NCBI GenBank assembly: GCA_036939355.1
Contig: JALLAP010002205.1
Span: forward strand, 1 to 12,025
Source: Thalassiosira profunda
Taxonomy: Eukaryota > Bacillariophyta > Thalassiosirophyceae > Thalassiosirales > Thalassiosiraceae
Direction: 5' to 3'
Length of the DNA: 12,025 bases
In this document: in pieces, positions 1 through 6,823 of the stretch
How the letters are laid out: every line of letters starts with the position of its first letter
How positions within the stretch are numbered: position 1 is the stretch's first letter
Position numbers and translations under genes: made by a program
Notes under the pieces: generated by a model
Databases searched by the model: none
The model's input: the letters and a program-made list of their open reading frames with translations, nothing else
What the model was told of the DNA's origin: nothing

Positions 1-162
1 AGTCTTTTTTCGTCATTGGTCGGCAAAGCGGTCTTTTGAGGCGGCGGTATCCTGTAGGTAATCTACGTTGGAATCAATACCTTACATCGGCACTTCTCTT
101 CACCTCGCGACAGCCGACCTTGGACGAAATTGGCCCGTGTTGCCACAAGGCCTCCGACGGGC

Positions 163-417
163 ATGTCAATCCATCTCCATATGCACGGTCCCGTAAAAGG
201 CGGCGCCGTCGTGTGGGGCGCATTGGCTTTCTGGGAGAACCGGACGACTTTTCACTGCAAAGGCGCGAGGGTGCGGTATCTTGAAGATGTGCGGCTGGCT
301 TTGCGTTTCGGCCGCAGTTTCCTCGTCCCACGCAACGTTTCGGCCGGCGTTTCGCAAGCGCATCGATTCATTGAGGTGCTGGGGCACGGAGCGCCTGCGT
401 CTGAGACTGTCGAGCAG
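163..417 (+). CDS. Possible 5' coding exon of the PH-like protein gene
   Basis: This open stretch starts with ATG at 163 and encodes about 85 residues with a mixed, globular-looking composition. It ends exactly at a consensus donor, CAG|GTGAGT, with GT at 418-419. The exon is in phase 0, and the next open frame (the PH-like gene) has phase-compatible acceptors after TTGCAG at 566 and CAG at 569. Splicing would add about 85 residues plus 24 codons before the ATG at 639. The stretch between acceptor and ATG carries no stop in that frame, as the model needs. No domain was recognised, and the polypyrimidine tract before the acceptor is weak. The alternative is that this is untranslated leader or chance open sequence. 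It is a model resting on splice signals and phase only. Confidence 0.35.
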
Positions 418-566
418 GTGAGTGAAATGTGAATGTGGAATGGGGATGGCGTTATTTTTAGGCGCTCGGCCCCGCCAATGCTGTGCGCTCGACGGGGGTA
501 GAGGGGCCGAGGCCAAGAACGGACTTTCGAGGACCGCGTGCAGAGAGTGGCGTTGCAGTATTGCAG
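418..566 (+). other. Putative intron (149 nt, or 152 nt with the next AG)
   Basis: The donor is GTGAGT at 418-423, preceded by CAG. The acceptor is TTGCAG ending at 566, or CAG ending at 569. The length and both ends keep the reading frame between the 163-417 exon and the downstream PH-like frame. A third AG ending at 558 would break the frame. RNA evidence would decide between this intron and a simple start at 639. Confidence 0.33.
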
Positions 567-638
567 CAGTGGCAAAGGAGTGCCCGAGGGTTGCCGCAAC
601 ACCATCAATTGCAAACCGCCACGCATTTGCTCATATCT

Positions 639-2705
639 ATGCTCACAATGATGGACTCTACGCTTCCTCCACCGCCGCCGCCACCTCCGCCTCCGCCGCC
701 GGCCATATCCCGCATCCATCGCACGCCATCGCTGACCCTCCAACCTCGAAAGCTGCCGCGGATCGCCGAGCACCACGCGGGGATCTCTCCAGTTCGAAAA
801 GGAAACATGCTCAGCCGCGTCTCGTCGATGGCGAGTAGCCGGGCGAGTGACAAATCCTGGACGGAGAAAATGTCGAAGATGTCGTTCAAGAAATCTAAGA
901 AGTCCAGTAGCAGCGACCGGGGCAGCACCCCCGTCATCTCCAACGCCAACCGGAAGCAGTTCGGCGGGGGGAAGGTCTTCGAGACCGGATCGACCTCCAC
1001 CAGCGAAGTGGGGAGCCGTACTCTCGATTCGGCCACCGCCTCCATCTCGGACGATTCGCCGTCCCCGGCCCGACTCGCGGCGCTGGGCTTGCAGTTCCAC
1101 CCTGCGGTGGGAGGGGGCGGCAGCTTCGCCTCCACCGCCGCGGAGGACGAGGACGAGTACCTGTCTACCCCGAGCAAGTACCTGTCTGCCCCTAGCAGTC
1201 CGGCCAAGGAGTCTCCCAAAACGCCCAACGATGCAAAGAAGTCGTCCCCCAAGTCCGTCATCCCCGAGGAAAATCGCCGGAGGCGCGGGAAGAAGGGCCG
1301 GAAGGGGCAGCGGCGCGAGCTGCGCAGCGAGTCGAGCTACTACGACTCGGAAACTCTTACCGACGACGAGGCCAGCGTCGAGAGCGCGACGCATCCCGGC
1401 AACGAAAGCCTCTCGCCCCAGATGCTCGCCCAGGCCCTGGTTGGGATGTCCATAGAAAAAGTCCACAATTTCATCACCGGCAACGCGTGCTGGAGCGGGG
1501 GGAAGGCTGTCGTGCGCCGGGTCTCCGAGGTGCAGACGGGGTGCCAGGACGCCATCGACGAAATGGTCCTCGACGAGAATGAGTTCGACGACGACTTTAC
1601 GGGGAGCGAGGGCGGGAGCACGTGGGAGAGCACCATGGACGACACGCTGTCGTGGGAGGAGCGGGCGGCACGGAAGAAGCGCAGGGGAAAGAGGAAGGGG
1701 AAGAAGTCGTCGCGGCAGCTGGAGTCCCTCGACTCGCGGTCGCTGGCGTCGAGCCGGAGGGGGCGTTCCCGCAAGCCGAAGCAGGGCTACAACTCCGACA
1801 GCCGCGAGGGGTCCCTGAGCACCCGCGGCGCGAGCCTCAGCCTGAGCCTCAGCCGCAACAGCAGCCCCAGCCTGACCGAGTCGGGGCGCAGTCGCAGTCG
1901 AGGCCAAGCCGTCGCCGCCAAGCCGCCGTTGCAACGACTCCTGGAATCGTCCGGGAACGAGTGGCCAACGGCCGCAGAGAGCGTTTTGTCCCATGACCAG
2001 GAGGCTTGGATGGCCATGACCGCTCAATTGGAGCGCACTGACTGCCCAAAGGATGAAGATTATGGAGCTGAGTTGCCAGGGGAGTCGCCCACAAACCAGG
2101 AAGACGACAGCCCCATCGACGAGTTCCTGCAGATCTTGCTCTCTGCCGGCATCCCGCTGACCCTGAACGAGGTTCGTAACGCCTGGTCGGAAAAGAACGA
2201 CAATGGCAACGCCTGGCCCAGTCTGAACCGCACCGGCAGTATGTTCCTCCAGTTTGTCTCGGAGGAGGCGGGGCAGCACGAGCATCCCCAACTGGTATGG
2301 TCGGACGGGCACGACCTATCCTACACCTTGGACCTCCTCAACATTCAGTCGATCCGCGAGCCCACGCCATTTGAGCGGGAAAGCTACTCTTTCGGCGCGC
2401 CGGCCCAGAGTTTCATCGTGTCGACGAACGATGGCACGCTGCTGCTGTTCGAGGCGGAGGATGAAGAGGAGATGAGACAGGTCACCCAGGCCTTGAGCGC
2501 GGTGGTATCGAAGCTTGCAAGGGGGGATGGGAATGATTGGGTGGTGCACATGTTGCAGGCGTCTTCCAGAGGCCAAGAGGCGGTGGAAAATGTTGCAGAG
2601 GTGACAGACCCTCTGGCAAAAAATGAGTGCGATGCCACGACATTGATGATGAGGGCGCAGAAACGGCGCGAGAGGCGCGAGAAGCGCCGGTCGATGAAGG
2701 GATAA
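639..2705 (+). CDS. Low-complexity basic protein with C-terminal PH-like domain
   Basis: From the ATG at 639 (or 648, which has the better A at -3) the product is 688 aa. It opens with a run of 12 prolines (residues 10-21), followed by long Ser-, Lys- and Arg-rich disordered sequence. Two strongly basic clusters near residues 213 and 346 could act as nuclear or nucleolar targeting signals. A small ordered island lies near residues 258-295 (SLSPQMLAQALVGM...NFITGNACW). Residues about 533-630 read like a PH-type fold: several beta strands, then LLLFEAEDEEEMRQV and a final helix. From memory, stramenopile genomes carry many proteins with this FERESY-S-F...LLLFEA pattern, but that could not be checked. 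Phosphoinositide or protein binding at a membrane is the usual PH role; the actual function here is unknown. The C terminus is basic (RRERREKRRSMKG). The start could be further upstream if the 163-417 exon is real. Confidence 0.8.
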   Translation: MLTMMDSTLPPPPPPPPPPPPAISRIHRTPSLTLQPRKLPRIAEHHAGISPVRKGNMLSRVSSMASSRASDKSWTEKMSKMSFKKSKKSSSSDRGSTPVISNANRKQFGGGKVFETGSTSTSEVGSRTLDSATASISDDSPSPARLAALGLQFHPAVGGGGSFASTAAEDEDEYLSTPSKYLSAPSSPAKESPKTPNDAKKSSPKSVIPEENRRRRGKKGRKGQRRELRSESSYYDSETLTDDEASVESATHPGNESLSPQMLAQALVGMSIEKVHNFITGNACWSGGKAVVRRVSEVQTGCQDAIDEMVLDENEFDDDFTGSEGGSTWESTMDDTLSWEERAARKKRRGKRKGKKSSRQLESLDSRSLASSRRGRSRKPKQGYNSDSREGSLSTRGASLSLSLSRNSSPSLTESGRSRSRGQAVAAKPPLQRLLESSGNEWPTAAESVLSHDQEAWMAMTAQLERTDCPKDEDYGAELPGESPTNQEDDSPIDEFLQILLSAGIPLTLNEVRNAWSEKNDNGNAWPSLNRTGSMFLQFVSEEAGQHEHPQLVWSDGHDLSYTLDLLNIQSIREPTPFERESYSFGAPAQSFIVSTNDGTLLLFEAEDEEEMRQVTQALSAVVSKLARGDGNDWVVHMLQASSRGQEAVENVAEVTDPLAKNECDATTLMMRAQKRRERREKRRSMKG

Positions 2706-2755
2706 ATGTTTGTGTGACGAAAGGGTAGTGCGAGGAAGCTAGTTGACGGGTAGGC

Positions 2756-2781
2756 AGAGCTTAAGCTTAACATGAAGCTCT
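2756..2781 (+). other. Short hairpin in the 3' flank of the PH-like gene
   Basis: A perfect 7-bp inverted repeat, AGAGCTT (2756-2762) and AAGCTCT (2775-2781), encloses a 12-nt loop about 50 bp after the stop codon. It could fold in the 3' UTR. A 7-bp stem is weak and may be chance. Confidence 0.3.
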
Positions 2782-2873
2782 CAATCAAGAATCGCTTGGG
2801 TGGCTAACCGGTGCACATCACGCTCGGCTCTGGAGTTGGGATGAAGGCCAGCGTACAAAGACTCTCGTGCGAC

Positions 2874-2934
2874 GCCCTGCACATCTGCATCGCACTGCAC
2901 TCTGCATCGGCCCTGCACACATGCATACTTTCAC
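2874..2934. repeat. Short TGCA-rich degenerate repeat tract
   Basis: GCCCTGCACA occurs at 2874-2883 and again at 2910-2919. CTGCATCG also occurs twice between them, and further TGCAC/TGCAT words follow. The tract lies between the PH-like gene and the end of the minus-strand repeat/Tctex-fragment locus. No function is assigned. The rest of 2706-2943 shows nothing else recognisable. Confidence 0.55.
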
Positions 2935-2943
2935 CGATGCCCT

Positions 2944-3080
2944 TTACGCCCGCGCAGGACTGGCGACGTCCTGCGGCTCATCCTCTTTCTCGGAACTGAC
3001 ATTGACGCTTGTCGCGAACACCGTCACGATGCAATGAATGGACTGATTCTCCCAGCATACTTTGCACAGGCCGTCCGAGC
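2944..3080 (-). pseudogene. Tctex1-type dynein light chain C-terminal fragment
   Basis: In the minus frame ending at 2944 the last residues read DGLCKVCWENQSIHCIVTVF, followed by ATSVN and an acidic tail. This matches the C-terminal strands of the intact Tctex1 light chain at 5708-6073 (DGLCKVAWENQAIHCVVTVF) almost residue for residue. At DNA level the two share roughly 80 percent identity by eye over about 90 nt, and both end in GCGTAA. Homology stops abruptly just upstream of the Asp-Gly pair. The rest of the Tctex fold, including the KY-VT-I-MQK-GAG strand, is absent nearby. The fragment is therefore a truncated duplicate. It could be a pseudogene, or the last exon of a chimeric gene with the NPLLEVP repeat ORF upstream: removing one base from the T4 run at 3086-3089 (A4 on the coding strand) would fuse them in frame. 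Confidence 0.7.
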
Positions 3081-3421
3081 TCGCATTTTGTTGGGTTGAT
3101 CCGACGTGCCAAGGCCGCGGCGCTGTCAGCGATACGGGCGAGGATAGACGGCGGAGGAACCTCCAAGAGCGGGTTGTTGGACGAGACGAGGCCGGGCCCA
3201 CGCTTTTGCGCTTTGCTGCTACCACTGGGGACAGGCACATCCAGCATTGGATTTCCCGACACGAGCCCGCGCTCGTGCCTCTGCATTTCGCTGCTGCCAG
3301 CGGGGGGAGGCACTTCCAACATAGGATTATTATCCAACACGAGGCCGTGCTCGTGCCCTTCCGGCAAAACATCATCCGGCACCGGGACAGGGACATCCAA
3401 GAGGGGATTTAGCGACGACAT
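2978..3421 (-). CDS. Small protein with four ~26-aa NP-L-[DE]-VP repeats
   Basis: The ATG at 3421 has A at -3 and opens a 147-aa frame. Residues 5-91 hold four copies of a unit beginning NPLLDVP, NPMLEVP, NPMLDVP and NPLLEVP, at residues 5, 32, 57 and 83. They are joined by G/S/H/R-rich linkers with a recurring GLVS-type end. Conservation of the unit in protein, with silent changes between copies, supports real coding. After the repeats comes a short alanine-rich helix (ILARIADSAAALARRI). The frame then overlaps the Tctex1 fragment in a different frame, so its last ~35 residues are probably not native. No family was recognised. The gene is divergent from the Tudor gene across a 209-bp spacer. 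It may be the 5' part of a chimeric gene, a frameshifted gene, or a short orphan protein. Confidence 0.5.
   Translation of the reverse strand: MSSLNPLLDVPVPVPDDVLPEGHEHGLVLDNNPMLEVPPPAGSSEMQRHERGLVSGNPMLDVPVPSGSSKAQKRGPGLVSSNNPLLEVPPPSILARIADSAAALARRINPTKCELGRPVQSMLGESVHSLHRDGVRDKRQCQFRERG
3149..3409 (-). repeat. Four tandem degenerate repeats (75-81 bp units)
   Basis: On the coding strand, four units start with AA(T/C)CC and encode NP-[LM]-L-[DE]-VP. The spacings are 27, 25 and 26 codons. Length variation by whole codons and synonymous differences suggest an old expansion kept in frame, not a recent simple tandem duplication. Confidence 0.7.
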
Positions 3422-3630
3422 GATCCACCACTACTATCGATGGAGAAGAGGTAGGCGACAGACGCTGTGGCGCAGGGCTGGGCGGGGGGAGGGGCGGGGG
3501 TGTCGAGTTGGTGCGGCGCGCCGGTTCCTAGCTCTTTTTTGGGGGAGGGAGCAGGTTTGCGGCCAGACCTCGCAGACTTTATTTTTCGAGGACGACCAAG
3601 CAACGCAAACCAACCGCCCCCCTCTGCAAA
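3422..3630. promoter_or_regulatory. Shared spacer between two divergent genes
   Basis: This 209-bp stretch separates the start codons of the minus-strand repeat gene and the + strand Tudor gene, so it should hold both 5' UTRs and promoters. It contains the G-rich run at 3475-3500, a T6 run near 3535 and an ACTTTATTTTT word near 3578. No definite TATA or initiator element could be assigned. Confidence 0.5.
3475..3500 (+). promoter_or_regulatory. G-quadruplex-forming motif
   Basis: Five G-runs of 3, 3, 6, 4 and 5 guanines are separated by loops of only 1-2 nt. This fits the classical four-run G4 rule with spare runs and very short loops, which usually means a stable fold. It lies about 130 nt before the Tudor gene ATG on the coding strand, and about 54 nt before the repeat gene ATG on the template side. 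Folding and regulatory effect are inference. Confidence 0.7.
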
Positions 3631-5576
3631 ATGAAGTCGGCAATGTCCAAGCTGGGGGCGTTGAAGACGTCGGCGGAAGAGAATCGGGCTGATGGCGGGC
3701 GCCCTGGCTCGGCCAGCCGGTCGCTACCATTCTTCGGGAGAAAGAAGGGGCCGAAAACGAACCGAGGGGGCGAGGCCAGGCCCAGCACGGCCGAACTGAA
3801 GTCAGAGTCCCGCCCCAGCCTCCGAAACGACGCGCAAGCACTGGTCTCCTCCAATGCCAATCAGAGGCGGCGCGTGGACCAATCCGGCGAAAATGCTGCC
3901 TCGGCCATGAATTGGGATTGGGCGGCGCTGGGAAATGACTTTGTTGCGTCGAATGTGAAAGAGACAGAGACGCAGGATTCGAGCAGGGGAGGGGAGGGCG
4001 ACAAACGCATGGCGGAGCCTAGTGCCACCGAAGCCGATCCCCGAAGCGCCCAAATACTGCACGAGATGATACAGCATCGCCGCCAGCTCCTTTCCCTTGT
4101 GCAGGAATGCCGCCTTGCCGCCGAAGGGCGCGTGTCTAACGGCTGCGGGGAGGAATACCCCACGGACCACGAGTTGGCTCGCATCGAGGAATACGGCACG
4201 CCACATTTTGGGATGGAGGTGCATGCGATTCCGAATGAAGGCGGTGGCGGCAAATATCTCACATATCTCCCTGCGACGATCGTTGATGCGGAGGAGAAGA
4301 GGGGAGGGAGGTACAACCTTGTGTTGGAATACGCCAATGGAAAAAGGGAGCCAAAGGTCCACTCATCGACCAGCAGGGACATTTTCGAGTTCTTGCCTGA
4401 TGAGCTCTTGCCCGATGAGCTCTTGTCCGGTGATGCGGAGGGCGTCGATGCCGCGTCTCTGTCCAATGCTCCCGAGTTTGAGCCGAAGACGGCCAGCATC
4501 GGCAGCAACTTGCGCGCGAAGTTCGTCGAGGGCGCCAAAGTCCTGGCCCGGTGGAAGGGGCATGTGGAGTGGCATCCTGGTAAAATTGTTAGGGTGCGGC
4601 AGCCGCTTGAGGGCGACAACGTCTACGACATCCTCTACGACGACGGCGACGAAGAGAGCGATGTTGTGGCCAAGTTTGTAGCGCTAGATGGCGAGTGTGG
4701 CACAACGGTGGAATTCTGCAAGGGCGACGACGTCGAGGCCCAATACGAAGGCCAGGATAAAAAATACAGCCGCGGTACCGTCGCCGGGTTCATACTGTCG
4801 GCCGCGGGCGACACCCTGTACGACATTGACTACGAAGACGGCACCACCGATCGCGGCCTGGGCGCCGAGCACATCAGAGAAAAACGGGGGAGCAAGCAGG
4901 AGGAGGAAGATGGTGAGATACTATTTCTTGTTTGCATTCAGGTAGCTGCCGACCCGCACTCAGTCATGTCAATTGCCCTCCAGAATCTGCGTTCTCCCCC
5001 GGGGGGAAAAAGGAGGAGGAGGAGGAGGAGGAGGGCAGCGTCGAAGTGATCCTAGACGAGGACGACTTGAAAGTCATCGCGCCGGTGACTAAACCTGCGG
5101 AAGTGTCCGAGCCCAAGACGGGCAAGAGGGTGACGACCACAGTACAGCAGAAGAAAGCGCCCAAGAGCAAAAAGGGCGGGCTCGCCAACAGCAAGAGCGA
5201 AACGGAGGTGGCCACGGAGTCGAATGAGGCTCAGAAGAAATTGCGCTATTTTGAGCATTCAGCTCTAGAGTCCGCCAAATTCGCCTGGCTGGCGAAGAGG
5301 GGCGAGCTCGCAGTCGAATTGGCGACAATTGCCGACAAGAAAATGAAAGGCAAGTCTGTCGAAGACATCATGGCCAACCGCAGAGTGTTTTGGATGGAGT
5401 TCACGTCTGAGGAGGGAAAGGAAGGGACCGAATCGATCCGAAAGGCTTTCGAAGAGGCCGCGAGCAATGCTGCGAGGAGCATTGCAGAGTTCGCGAAGGC
5501 GAAGGCCAATGGCGACGAGTGGCTCGAGACGTATTTGATGACTGATCTCAAGGAGAAGTGGGGGCTTGTTCTTTAG
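3631..5576 (+). CDS. Triple Tudor-like domain protein (two exons)
   Basis: The model is join(3631..4912, 4984..5576), giving 624 aa. The ATG at 3631 follows CAAA, a good context. The N-terminal ~130 residues are basic and disordered (FFGRKKGPK near residue 35). Three Tudor-like barrels follow: residues 194-255 (FGMEVHAIP...YNLVLEY), 301-350 (GAKVLARWKG...YDILYDDGDEE) and 365-418 (GDDVEAQYEG...YDIDYEDGT). The YDI-YDDGD pattern is typical of Tudor or agenet-like folds that read methyl-lysine or methyl-arginine or bind nucleic acid. Exon 2 begins with a poly-Glu stretch and a KKAPKSKKG basic patch. It ends in about 120 helical residues (SALESAKFAWLAKRG...) of unknown family. Chromatin or RNA-linked binding in the nucleus is the best inference. 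It converges on the Tctex1 gene, 131 bp apart. Confidence 0.8.
4396..4425 (+). repeat. 15-bp tandem duplication coding LPDEL twice
   Basis: CCTGATGAGCTCTTG (4396-4410) is followed directly by CCCGATGAGCTCTTG, differing at one base. It encodes PDELLPDELL in the linker between the first and second Tudor-like domains. It looks like a small, fairly recent in-frame slippage. Confidence 0.8.
4913..4983 (+). other. Intron of the Tudor gene (71 nt)
   Basis: The donor GTGAGA at 4913 follows GATG, and the acceptor CCCTCCAG ends at 4983. The phase-1 codon split (G + AA) is restored exactly. Splicing joins ...QEEED to SAFSPGG and the long downstream frame. A second in-phase AG ends at 4941, but it would leave a 29-nt intron, which is unlikely. 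If unspliced, the upstream frame runs on to a stop at 5049. Confidence 0.75.
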
Positions 5577-5707
5577 GCTGTCTGTGCCGGAGGACGAAAG
5601 CAGGCCTCGAGTGAAGTGGTCGGCGTTGTTGGACGACGTCGATCTGTTAATGCAATAGAGTACTCGTTCGCTCCCGACGATGTCCAAACTCCCGCGACGC
5701 CCTAACT
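5577..5707. other. Spacer between convergent genes
   Basis: This 131-bp stretch lies between the stop codons of the Tudor gene and the minus-strand Tctex1 gene. It should hold both 3' UTRs. No clear polyadenylation signal or repeat was seen. Confidence 0.5.
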
Positions 5708-6073
5708 TTACGCCTGCGGGGTCTCCTCGGAGCTGACGACGCTCACGCTAGTCGCGAACACCGTCACAACGCAGTGGATTGCCTGATTCTCCCAAGCGAC
5801 TTTGCAAAGGCCGTCAGTAGTCGACGCCCAGTAGGTCGACGCCGCCGAAACCAATCCGGCGCCTACCTTCTGCATTAAAATGACCGTGACCGCGTATTTG
5901 TACGGACGATTGAGCGACTGGAGCCCCTTCAGCGTTGAACTGATTATCGAGTTGCTCTGGTCTTCAACCTTGCTGCCCTTCCACTCTGCGTCGGTGAGAA
6001 CCGACCCGATGGCGGATTTGATTACTGTTTCCGTGTCATCCACGCTGAACGCGCCCTGCTGTTCGGCCGCCAT
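5708..6073 (-). CDS. DYNLT1: Dynein light chain, Tctex1 type
   Basis: The single-exon frame from ATG at 6073 (G at -3 and +4) gives 121 aa, close to the ~113 aa usual for the family. The open frame reaches back to a GTG at 6118, but a eukaryotic start should be the ATG. The Tctex1 fold is complete: an N-terminal helix (VIKSAIGSVL, 17-26), a second helix (NSIISSTLKGLQSL, 41-54), then KYAVTVILMQKVGAGL (59-74), STYW, and the closing strands DGLCKVAWENQAIHCVVTVF (87-106). These are the family signature positions. The protein acts as a homodimeric light chain on dynein intermediate chains, in cytoplasmic transport or in flagellar arms. A diverged copy of its last ~35 codons lies at 2944-3080, beyond the Tudor gene. 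The symbol is by family resemblance only. Confidence 0.92.
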   Translation of the reverse strand: MAAEQQGAFSVDDTETVIKSAIGSVLTDAEWKGSKVEDQSNSIISSTLKGLQSLNRPYKYAVTVILMQKVGAGLVSAASTYWASTTDGLCKVAWENQAIHCVVTVFATSVSVVSSEETPQA

Positions 6074-6394
6074 GACGCAATTCGTGGGAGGACTTTGGCT
6101 GGTAGAGAGAGGATCCACACAGGACGCTGGTCGCGAGCGCCTCCTGGCTCTCAGAGTCTATGACGACACTGACCTAGAGCGACAGACTTGACTTGTTGAT
6201 TAAAAATTGAAACATGAAAATTCAAACCAACTCAAACATTCAAAACAACAAATTTAAATTTAAACATTCAAAGCAAACTCAAAAATTCAAACCGACTTTT
6301 TGAAAAACTTGTGCCTCGTGTCGCCGAGGCGAGCCTCTGTGCCGCCAAAGGAGAGGGCTAGGGAGAGGATGCAGCTAGCGACGTTTGTAGCCCT
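6074..6394. promoter_or_regulatory. Upstream region of the Tctex1 gene, no gene seen
   Basis: This 321-bp stretch holds the Tctex1 5' side and presumably its promoter. Its main structure is the AT-rich repeat tract at 6197-6310, which begins about 125 bp before the Tctex1 ATG and contrasts sharply with the GC-rich surroundings. Nothing coding was recognised. Confidence 0.45.
6197..6310. repeat. AT-rich tract of degenerate ATTCAAA repeats
   Basis: Four copies of ATTCAAA and two of ACTCAAA are spread over about 100 bp, with a palindromic AAATTTAAATTT in the middle. The tract is very A-rich on the + strand, unlike neighbouring sequence. It could be a promoter-proximal AT-rich element, a nucleosome-free region or a decayed low-complexity insertion. 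Confidence 0.7.
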
Positions 6395-6823
6395 ATGCGA
6401 GCGGTCTTGTGTTCGATGAGGGATGTGCTGCTTCGTTTGGATACAGAGTCAAGCCCAATTGAAGGCCGAGTGTTGAGAGCGGAGGAACCGCCTAGAATAG
6501 TATTTTGGCAGAAGCCCGTTCAGGGAGAGAGACGAGCAGCGACAGAGGACCTCCTTCACCGCACAGTGAGCAAGGATTGTGGTTGGACGGATCGATCGCA
6601 TTCGCCACATTCCATCTCATCAAGCAGATTGAATAAAGATACCTCTAACTCGAACAATACCATCTCATCAAGAAGAGTCAGCTCTGTCCAATCCGAGCCA
6701 GCCAGAGCAGCATTGGATGAAATAGAGGTTATCCCTCTCGTTACGAGAAAGTTGGAAAAGCTTGGTATCTCTGGGTACTCTTCTTCAACAATCTATCATG
6801 AAGAGGAGTCGCACGTACAATAG
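6395..6823 (+). CDS. Weak hypothetical ORF, Ser-rich
   Basis: The ATG at 6395 opens 142 codons with no recognised domain. The middle is Ser/Asn-rich and holds a repeated CCATCTCATCAAG word (near 6612 and 6660) that encodes two SISS/TISS-type patches. The end (LVTRKLEKLGISGY) could be a short helix. It sits between an AT-rich tract and the zinc-ribbon gene. A splice from GT at 6815 to the AG just before 7047 would join it in phase to that gene, but the donor is poor. It may be non-coding. Confidence is low because only openness and an ATG support it. Confidence 0.25.
   Translation: MRAVLCSMRDVLLRLDTESSPIEGRVLRAEEPPRIVFWQKPVQGERRAATEDLLHRTVSKDCGWTDRSHSPHSISSSRLNKDTSNSNNTISSRRVSSVQSEPARAALDEIEVIPLVTRKLEKLGISGYSSSTIYHEEESHVQ

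Noticed and set aside
847..1455. A + strand overlapping frame rich in Arg/Pro/Ser inside the PH-like gene
   Set aside because: Composition is that of an out-of-frame shadow, with no domain and no room for its own signals.
252..2312. A 686-codon open frame on the minus strand across the PH-like gene
   Set aside because: It is antisense to the better supported + strand gene, starts without a credible ATG context, and is very rich in Leu/Arg/Gly/Ala, as expected when a GC-rich Ser/Arg-coding gene is read backwards.
2756..2781. Bacterial-style intrinsic terminator after the PH-like gene
   Set aside because: The stem is only 7 bp with no T-run, and the genome is eukaryotic.
3009..3692. A 227-codon + strand frame across the repeat gene and promoter
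   Set aside because: It is antisense to the NPLLEVP repeats, whose codon-level conservation favours the minus strand, and it runs into the Tudor gene in the wrong frame.
3802..4619. Minus-strand open frames under the Tudor gene
   Set aside because: No recognisable motifs, while the + strand frame shows three Tudor-like domains.
4913..4941. A 29-nt intron using the AG at 4941
   Set aside because: It is in phase, but 29 nt is too short for normal splicing. The AG at 4983 is also in phase and gives a usual length.
6074..6118. N-terminal extension of the Tctex1 light chain from GTG at 6118
   Set aside because: Non-ATG start, no family counterpart for the extra 15 residues, and a good ATG is present at 6073.
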